Shown: piece after piece, positions 56,936 through 64,000 of the stretch
How the letters are laid out: every line of letters begins with the position of its first letter
Position numbering within the stretch: position 1 is the stretch's first letter
From: Dryobates pubescens
Lineage: Eukaryota; Chordata; Aves; Piciformes; Picidae
Assembly: GCF_014839835.1 (NCBI RefSeq)
Contig: NC_071634.1
Location: 8,394,453-8,458,452, forward strand
Length of the DNA stretch: 64,000 nt
Direction of reading: 5' to 3'
Position numbers and translations under genes: made by a program
Notes under the pieces: model-generated
Told to the model about the DNA's origin: nothing
Databases searched by the model: none
What the model saw: the letters and a program-made list of their open reading frames with translations, nothing else

Positions 56936-57606
56936 AAAGGGACCTGGGGGTACTGGTTGATAGTAGGCTGAACATGAGCCAGCAGTGTGCCCAGGTGGCC
57001 AAGAAGGCCAATGGCATCCTGGCCTGTATCAGGAACAGTGTGGCCAGCAGGAGCAGGGAGGTCATTGTGCCTTGTACCCAGTATTGATTAGGCCACACCT
57101 TGAGTCCTGTGTCCATTTCTGGGTCCCTCAGTTTAGGAAAGATGTTGAGATGCTGGAAGGTGTCCAGAGAAGGGCAACAAAGCTGGGGAGGGGTTTGGAG
57201 CACAGCCCTGTGAGGAGAGGCTGAGGGAGCTGGGGCTGCTTAGCCTGGAGAAGAGGAGGCTCAGGGGAGACCTCATTGCTGTCTACAACTACCTGAAGGG
57301 AGGTTGTAGCCAGGTGGGGGTTGGTCTCTTCTCCCAGGCAACCAGCACCAGAACAAGAGGACACAGTCTCAAGCTGCACCAGGGGAGGTTCAGACTGGAG
57401 GTGAGGAGAAAGTTCTTCCCAGAAAGAGTAATTGGCCATTGGAATGCACTGCCCAGGGAGGTGGTGGAGTCACTGTCCCTGGAGGTGTTCAAAAAGGGAC
57501 TGGACGTGACACTTGAAGCCATGGTTTTGTTAGTCATGAAGTGCTGGGTGACAGGTTGGACTTGGTGATCTCTGAGGTTTTTTCCAACCTTGTTGATTCT
57601 ATGATT
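56936..57606 (+). mobile_element. CR1 LINE fragment, ~670 bp
   Basis: AAAGGGACCTGGGGGTACTG to TTGTTGATTCTATGATTAAG. The upstream half matches the 44.4-45.0 kb copy (both have CCAGTATTG where others read GCATTGG), while the 3' end belongs to a different subfamily. Confidence 0.95.
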
Positions 57607-59273
57607 AAGTAAAATTAGACCCAAGTCTTGGAGCGTCTATGTAAGGTACAGGAACATGCATTCTCCCTACTCCAGGTGCAATCCAAAGCTTGCTCTCCTG
57701 CCACGAAACAGTTTCAAGGAACATGATGGAATTTTGCACTACAGTTAAGCATGTACCTTTGTCTTATCATTACTGGTGCCTACTTTAAACAGCTGGATAT
57801 AACTAACTGAGAGTAAAGCTCATCAGTGTTAATTATACATCTAAACTAATACCATTCCTTTACAACTTAATATTTTCCTTTAATGCATTTCCAAGTCTGT
57901 TTTCAAAGTAATCATTTATCCCAGTCTCCTATTCACTCTCCCCCCACCCCCTTTCCTGTACAAACTAACAAACAGTTACTTATGGATAAATAATTCTCCC
58001 ACAACTGTGTACTGAACTAACATGCAGAGACAGAGGTCAAGTAAAATTCTGGAGAGAGCAATTTAGGTGCTAGACAAACTGTCTCTCTCAGCTCCTATTT
58101 AGCTGCTCTAAACCATGAGCTGACTGTATACACAAGTTTTGTCTGAAATCACATTTGAGTGTGCATTGATAGTACTAACAAAATGCAGGCACACAGATTT
58201 TAAATGATTAGCTGGGGGGAGGGGGGAAATCCCACTGTACTAATAGGTAATTTGCTCACAGGGAAACCCTTTGCACTAAGGCTTCCACACTGACAAAAGG
58301 CAGGTTCACAGCACAGAGGAATGGAATGGACCAGGTTGGAAGAGAGCTTTGAGATCATCGAGTCCAACCTATCATCCAACACCATCTTATTAACTAAACC
58401 ATGGCACCAAGCACCCCATCCAGTCTCTTCCTAAACACCTCCAGTGATGGTGACTCCACCACCTCCCTGGGCAGCACATTCCAGTGGCCAGTCTCTCTTT
58501 CTGTGAAGAATTTCCTCCTAACATACACTCAGTATTTTGGCTATTAATAAAAGTTGGGAACAAGAATAACACTCCACACAAAGCTATAGTGAGGAAATAA
58601 AGCATCTCAGCTACAATTGCTCTGCTCTCTTAGAGGAAATTGGTTTGTAAACCTCCTCCTTTACAGGAAGAGCATTGCACAGAAAACATTTTCATTCAAA
58701 ACCTTGAGGTGAATTTGCACTCCTACAGCTCCTGTGCCTTGATTTCAGTTAGTAAGACACTGAAATGAACTGTTTATGCCACAGTTGAGAAACTCTCGAG
58801 TCTTCTGGGATTAAGGCAATTGATTCACTTTTCACATTTAAGTAACAAAGAGCTGAATCACTAGGGAATATGAGTGCATGCACACCAACCAACCCCCGGG
58901 TTCTGAGTGCCTGCTGCTAGTGTTACAGACACTGAGGTAGCCTCCTACACCTCTGGAGTACCCAGCACTAAAGCCTCTGGGGAAAATGAGGACAACACTA
59001 ACCTCATGTAAAATCATAGCACCACCAGGGGCTTCACCACATAGCACCACTTAAGCAAGCTGCCTCAGCTGTTGTAGGCGGGACGGCTAAGAACTTGAGG
59101 AAATCACAGAGGTAGATGCACTTGGAGGCATTATTAGCGCTAATAAAGTCCCCATGGTGATGGGTGGGGTAAAAGGAGGCCTTTTTAATGCAGGCCGAGG
59201 AGGGAAGAGAGTTAAGAGGATGCTAGTAGGGGCTTGGTGTGTCTGTGGGTGTCTGGGACACGGGGGCTGTGGG
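57607..59273. other. Intergenic upstream of NELFA
   Basis: AT-rich unique sequence, with one CR1 at 58321. GC rises after about 59.08 kb toward the CpG island. Confidence 0.5.
58321..58527 (-). mobile_element. CR1 LINE 3' fragment
   Basis: ATGGAATGGACCAGGTTGG to TTTCCTCCTAACATA; pentamer-tail subfamily. Confidence 0.93.
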
Positions 59274-59472
59274 CGGAATTCTTCTCATTGAGGGTGGTAA
59301 GACACTAGAACAGGTTACCCAGAAAGGTTGTGGGCGCTCTCCCTGGAAGTGCTCAAAGCCGTGTTGGATGGGACCCTGAGCAAGCTGGGCTAGCGGAAGG
59401 TGTCCCTGTCCATGGCGGAGGGTTGGAACTAGATGATCTTGAAGGTCTCTTCCAACTTAAACCGTGCTATAA
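59274..59472 (+). mobile_element. CR1 LINE 3' fragment at the edge of the NELFA CpG island
   Basis: CGGAATTCTTCTCATTGAGG to CTTAAACCGTGCTATAAATC. Confidence 0.9.
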
Positions 59473-59815
59473 ATCTCGAGAAGCAGACCCGGCGCTCCGC
59501 CGACCACTGAGGCGCGGAACGGAAGGGCGGGCTGGCAGCGGGGCCCTCAGCCCCTCTCCCGCCTTCAGCGAGTGAGCGGCTTCCGGGCAGGAAGGGGAAA
59601 GTGGGAGCCGTCGGCTGGGGGAGACCTGCGTCCGCCGAGGGGAGGGGCAGGCTCCGGCCTGCCACCGAGCTGTGCCGCCTGGCCCTGCCGTGGCTCGGCC
59701 TCCCGCATCTGGTTCTCGGCCTTTTTCTGCCTAGGAGAGCCGCGGAGAAATTAGTGTGAATCGTACGGAACAACGACTCGGGGTTGATAGAGACGCGCTT
59801 ATTTAGTGATGTGGC

Positions 59816-59978
59816 GCCATCTTGCAATACGGAAGAAGAGCCATGGCGGGCGCCATTTTGCTTCTGAACAAGAGATGAAAAGAGCCTCGCTATTTTTCGC
59901 CGCGCGGGCGCCGCCATTTTAGGTTACGGCAAAATCTCCGCCTTTTGTTAGGCGGCTTCAATAGGGTGCTGCCATTTT
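59816..59978 (+). promoter_or_regulatory. Cluster of four YY1-type motifs
   Basis: GCCATCTT at 59816-59823 and GCCATTTT at 59852-59859, 59913-59920 and 59971-59978 all lie in the same orientation. A further CCATGGCGG sits at 59841. YY1 binds the complement AANATGGC. Spacings are 36, 61 and 58 bases. Confidence 0.7.
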
Positions 59979-60088
59979 GGATGACGAAAGAGACGGCGAC
60001 CCGCAGGGGTCCTCACCCCCTCCCTTCCTCCCTTTAGGTGTCTTTATAAAATGCCCGTGGAGAATCCCCTCTTTTTTCGCCCCGCTCC

Positions 60089-60100
60089 CAAGATGGCGTC
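60089..60100 (+). promoter_or_regulatory. NELFA: TISU-like element over the NELFA start codon
   Basis: CAAGATGGCGTC matches the TISU consensus SAASATGGCGGC at 11 of 12 positions. TISU elements combine a YY1 site with an initiation context suited to very short 5' leaders. With TATAAA at 60045, the inferred leader is about 10-25 nt, which fits. Confidence 0.6.
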
Positions 60101-60302
60101 GATGCGGGAGAGCGACACTGGCCTGTGGCTGCACAACAAACTGGGCTCCACAGACGAGCTGTGGGCGCCGCCGAGCATTGCCTCGCTGCTTACGGCTTCG
60201 GTGATCGACAACATCCGCCTCTGTTTCCACGGCCTTTCTTCGGCCGTCAAGCTTAAGCTACTCCTGGGGATGCTGCACCTGCCCCGCCGGGCTGTGGATG
60301 AG
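60093..60302 (+). CDS. NELFA: NELFA (negative elongation factor A), first coding exon
   Basis: NELF-A is a subunit of the nuclear NELF complex that holds RNA polymerase II in promoter-proximal pausing. The exon encodes 70 residues starting MASMRESDTGLWLHNKLG and ending LHLPRRAVDE. From memory of the human protein it differs at only about four positions (Ser19, Ser36, Met60 and Ala67 here). The segment is the start of the helical N-terminal NELF-C/D-binding domain. It ends in phase 0 at GAG followed by the donor GTGAGA at 60303. The chosen ATG has AAG before it and GCG after it. An in-frame ATG at 60051 would add 14 residues, but it directly follows TATAAA and is probably upstream of transcription. 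The remaining exons (next expected to start Met-Lys-Gly-Ala) were not found before the window end. The call is near certain; the partial state is due to the window edge. Confidence 0.97.
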
Positions 60303-63300
60303 GTGAGAGCTCGGAGCTTGCGCGGGAAGCTTAACCGAAGCGCGGTGCTTGTGTATGAGGGGGAGAGTTCGGTTTGTGATGGCGTGAGGGTAGAGAAGGA
60401 GCAGCTCCGGCACCACCTCTCCCTCCGCCCTTTTCACATGGAGTCTGTGGGGAGGGCAGACCCCGCGGCGCGGCCTCACGCCGCCCTGCCCGGGGGAAGC
60501 CCAGCAGTGGCTGCTCCTCAAGGGCAGGAGATGTATGGTGAGGCTGGCCCCCGCCGTCAGCCCCGCTTTCCCCCTGCAGCCATTCTTGGGCGGGCAGAGG
60601 GAGGAAAGCCTGGGCCGGCAGAGCGGTCCGCTGAGGCCCAGCCCGGAGGACTGGGTCCAGAGCGCTCAGATTTCCCTTGATAAGGCAGGGAGCGGAGCGG
60701 ATGGGTTGCCGCGCCGCCTCCTCGGGGTATCCCTGGCTCTAGGCTTCCAAAGGCTATCTTGTGCCTTCCCACGGACCCGTAGCTGTTACGGTTTGAGTGC
60801 CTTTGGGCAAGAGGGCTGTTCTGAAGCGGTGGTTGGTCTGGGCTTAGGACAGAGAGGGGTTCGTTCAGCAGCAGTCCCGTGCGTTAGGCTTCCTTCACTC
60901 TCCTTCCATAACACTGGCAGCTGTGTAGGTGTCCCAAGTCGAACATCTCGGCTGTAGGAAGGACAGCAGCAAGTGCTGAAACTTTGGGAATGGAAGATCT
61001 GGGGTCTGCACTGAACACTGCTGTCCCCCACCTTCTTGCAGTCAGGTCTTGCCTGAGGAAAATTGACCCTTTTTTCCCCCTCCCCTGCTTCTCTTTACCG
61101 TTCTGGGAACAGCTAGTTCTTTCCTTTGTTGTGCTACCCCCGGCTAATAAGCTGGCTGGCTCGAGTCTGAGCTGGCTCTGCAAGCTTATTCACTTGGCCC
61201 TGGACCATAGCTCATCTGCAGCTGGCTTATTCTTACCAGCAGGCAGCTACTGGTATTTGGGGAAATAGCTGGAGAATGTTTGGGAAACGTTGGTATTTCT
61301 TCAGCCTGGTTTGAGGAATTCCTTTCCTGCTACCACCTTGCCTGGTACTGGATCCTGGTAACAATCACTGAGGTAGTGCATAGTTAATCCTCACCTTCTG
61401 GGATAGAGTATCCTCAGCTGTGCTTGCAGCAGTCTCTCCCTTGGCTGGGACACAGCTGCTGCTTGGGCTTAATGCACATCTATCCTAGGCAGGGTGTGGG
61501 GAGATGGTATGCAACTGGGATTACTGTGTGCTCAGTCTACTTCTAAACTGAAGCATCACATTTAAGCAATAGTTTAGTGTTTATTGGTGGCTGTCTTGCC
61601 ACCTGCATCTGTGTTGTTGTTCATTGTCACCTGAAATTGGTGTCACTTTGCGGGGCGGGGGGGGGGGGGATAAAAATCTTGTTCAGCATGTTTAATCTTT
61701 AAAACATAATATTCATGTTCAGTGCCTGTCCTGTGCACAAGCTGTCAGTCTTGTCTGTGACAAATGCAGCTGTATTTTGGACAGGCAGCCAAGGCCAGAA
61801 AGGGGGATGGGAAGCTGTACATAAGCTCCTGTGAACTGAGTATGCAAAACCCTTCTGCAGTAGTGTGAAAATCCAAGTAGCCTGGAAGAAATTAGTCTTG
61901 CATTGTGTAGTGAAAGCTAAGAAATGAGTGATGTGCTTAGATAGAAAAGAGCTTTAAAAAGCTTAGGGACCTTCATAAATGTTGCTTATGCCCACCCAAG
62001 GCAGCCAAAATCATTTGTGGAAATGCTGCAAGAGCATTTGCTGGGTGGGTAAAAACTTTTAAAGCAGAGTCGAAGGAGGATTGTAGCCAGCAACTTGGTC
62101 TGTGCTGATGTAGCTGTGGAGACGAAGTGTATCAAGGAAGAGCAAGTCAGTTGCATTGTGGCCTTAAAGTGATCAGTTGTATTCCAGATACAAACCAGCT
62201 CTTGTTACTGCTTTAAAAAAAAAGAATTGTGGGGTTTTTCCACTTCTTTGGCAGAATTTGTGCATTCAGTTAGGCTCCATTTTTCATTGCACAGCAAGCA
62301 CAGTTGATTGAGGGCTGGGGATGTATCATCTTTTCACTTTTTTTTCCATTGCAGAGTACCTGTAACATTATTTCAGGGGGGTGTAATTGATATTTTTTTT
62401 TTTTCCTTTGGAGAGGAAGGGTTTAAAAAAAACCCAACAATCTGCAAATGAAAACCTCATGAGGCAGAAACCTTTAACATTGCTAGCAGGTCTGCTATTA
62501 CCATTACAGACTTCCTTCTATAGAGGGTAAAAATAGCTGCTGTAACCAGATTGCTGGCAGATGTTGTTGTTGTTTTTTTAATGGGATACTCATCATTTGT
62601 GGTGAGTTTACTGAAGTGGGTTGAATTTGTGAAGATTTATGTAACTTGCTGTCAAGATTTTGGCTATTTTAACTGGCACTGGGTACCTTACATATGATAC
62701 CTAGTGTGTGTGTGTGTGTATATATGTGCTCAGCATGTGTGCTTTGTGCCCCTCTACAGTGTCCTCTGTGGATTGTGGAGTGTCTTTGTGCTTGTGGAAA
62801 TCCACAAGTAACCTATACTGGTAGCTTGAAAATGACTGACTTGGCTAAAAAGGGTTAAACCCAACTGTGAAAGGACTTCCTTAGTCATTTTGGAAAGGCC
62901 TCTGTTTTCCATGCCACATGCCAGTCTGTATTGATCGCTTGTGAGAAGCACTGAGCTGGCATTGGGGAACTTAATAGTATCAGAAAATAGATTGCAGCAG
63001 CTCTGTAAAGCTTTGGAATTCTCAGTAGCAGATGCAGGAGATGTTAGTTTTGGTACTGTAATGATATTCCCCTCTCTAGATAACATTTGACTGAGTTATT
63101 TCCTCTTGAATATTACCCCACCACCCCCCATCCCTTTTTTGTGTATTAGCTGATATGCACTGAGATGCAGAACCACATGGAAACCATTTGGGAGCAGACA
63201 TCTAGTAAAAAGTTATGTAGGAATCAAGAAAACTGTGATAGTGCTTGGCTTAGAGTTTAATTTGCTGCTGGTCCCCTCAATCTCTGGGAAAGCTTCAGTC

Positions 63301-64000
63301 TAGACAAGTGAAGGAAGCTTCAATGAGCTCTCTTCAAAGCTCAGTCCTTTACTTAAGTGGGTTTTGTCTCAAATGTAATAGCCTTCAATTTTCATCATGT
63401 TTTCATTCAACACTAGAACCATATATCTGTAAGTGACTTAATCCTCATAATACTTGTGTGGGCTAGGTAATAAAGCTAATTTTTTATCATGCTGTGAACC
63501 AAATTGCTGCTCATTTGTTCTTGCTGACTAATGAGAGTAATTGGCTCCCACTTTCCTTTAGAAGGTTCCGTAGGCAGTTATCAGGAATAGCCTTTTCCGC
63601 TGGAATTCTTTGGGCAGAAGCTGCTGGTTCTTGAATCTCCCAGCCCCCCAGCTTGTCACCTGCTAAATCCTTTCTGGATAATTGTGCTTGCTTGAAATGA
63701 TGCTCAGTGTAGTGCTGGCCAGCTTCAATTATGAGCTGGGCAGAACAGTTCATAGAATTCAAGAATGGTTTGGGTTGGAAGGAGCCTTGAAGATCATCCA
63801 GTTCCAACTCTCCTGCCATGGGCAGGGACACCTACCAGCCCAGCTTGCTCAAGGCCCCATCCAGCCTGCCTTTGGACACTGCCAAGCCTGAAGCCTCCAC
63901 AGCTCCTATGGGCAAACTCTTCCAGTGCCTCCCCGCTCTCATGGCAAAGAGTTTCCTTCTCATGTCTCATCTCAATCCAGCTTCTTCTAGTTTGAAGCCA
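60303..64000 (+). other. NELFA: NELFA intron 1 (continues past window)
   Basis: The intron opens with the donor GTGAGA and no acceptor plus NELFA exon 2 coding was found by eye. It holds the 3' flank of the CpG island to about 60.72 kb, a G-run at 61651-61669, a short (TG)n/(TA)n tract near 62706-62725, several T-runs and, at 63751 onward, an antisense CR1. I see no other gene in it. Confidence 0.85.
63751..64000 (-). mobile_element. CR1 LINE 3' fragment, runs off window
   Basis: GTTCATAGAATTCAAGAATG onward; CR1 similarity continues to the last base. Confidence 0.92.

Larger units (their letters stand above)
59480..60720 (+). promoter_or_regulatory. NELFA: NELFA CpG-island promoter
   Basis: CpG density and GC content rise sharply here compared with the AT-balanced surroundings, and the stretch brackets the NELFA first exon. 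It contains a cluster of YY1-type GCCATNTT motifs (59816-59978) and a TATAAA at 60045-60050. A pyrimidine-rich stretch at 60069-60083 is a plausible initiator about 25 bases further on. The transcription start is inferred, not observed. The 5' boundary abuts a + strand CR1 tail ending near 59472. Confidence 0.85.

Noticed and set aside
59429-59917. A 163-codon - strand ORF in the NELFA CpG island, suggesting a divergent gene
   Set aside because: It overlaps the YY1 cluster and a CR1 tail, and its translation is typical of CpG-rich non-coding sequence. The real divergent neighbour is NICOL1.
60303-63750. NELFA exon 2
   Set aside because: No stretch encoding the expected Met-Lys-Gly-Ala-Leu-Met-Glu start after an acceptor was found; the intron is longer than the window.

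Overview
The window is vertebrate nuclear DNA from a bird. A hand tally puts roughly 15 kb of the 64 kb in 5'-truncated CR1 LINE copies. They recur on both strands with the avian CR1 3' end (sense ...TTCCAACCCAAACCATTCTATGATTC) and a conserved reverse-transcriptase C-terminal coding segment. Such a CR1 load is unusual for birds and recalls Piciformes (woodpeckers and relatives) or hoopoe/hornbill lineages; that placement is inference. Spliced vertebrate genes, a CpG-island promoter and the absence of long non-repeat ORFs agree with this.

Three host genes can be supported. At the right end, NELFA (negative elongation factor A) begins on the + strand in a CpG island; only its first coding exon (60093-60302) is inside the window and intron 1 runs off the end. 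To its left on the - strand lie two complete head-to-tail copies of the small secreted-protein gene NICOL1 (C4orf48), which in human is the divergent neighbour of NELFA (WHSC2) in the Wolf-Hirschhorn region. Copy A has coding exons at 26037-26160, 21118-21206 and 16028-16093 (92 aa). Copy B has them at 39041-39164, 36899-36987 and 32533-32604 (94 aa). Both have a non-coding first exon, identical intron phases, the same CxxC and CxC cysteines, and a poly(A) signal about 55 bases past the stop. Both are preceded by the same promoter block: two X-box-like (RFX-type) palindromes and TTTAAA. None of these exons is long enough to be obvious as an ORF; they were joined by reading splice sites.

Layout: 1-15.9 kb is intergenic with CR1 copies and one LTR-like stretch (12.04-12.66 kb). 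15.97-26.56 kb is NICOL1 copy A. 26.6-32.4 kb is intergenic. 32.47-41.45 kb is NICOL1 copy B. 41.61-43.44 kb is a GC-rich minisatellite of about 54 units of 34 bp, directly upstream of the copy B promoter; its long ORFs in all frames are artefacts of composition. 43.4-59.5 kb is a CR1-rich intergenic stretch, including two pairs of CR1 copies that share non-CR1 5' extensions. 59.48-60.7 kb is the NELFA CpG island with a cluster of YY1-type motifs and a TISU-like start. 60.3-64 kb is NELFA intron 1.

The two NICOL1 copies are expected to make secreted peptides and share an ancestral promoter, so they may be co-regulated. NELFA is a housekeeping transcription-pausing factor with a separate promoter. 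No functional link between NELFA and NICOL1 is implied beyond conserved gene order.
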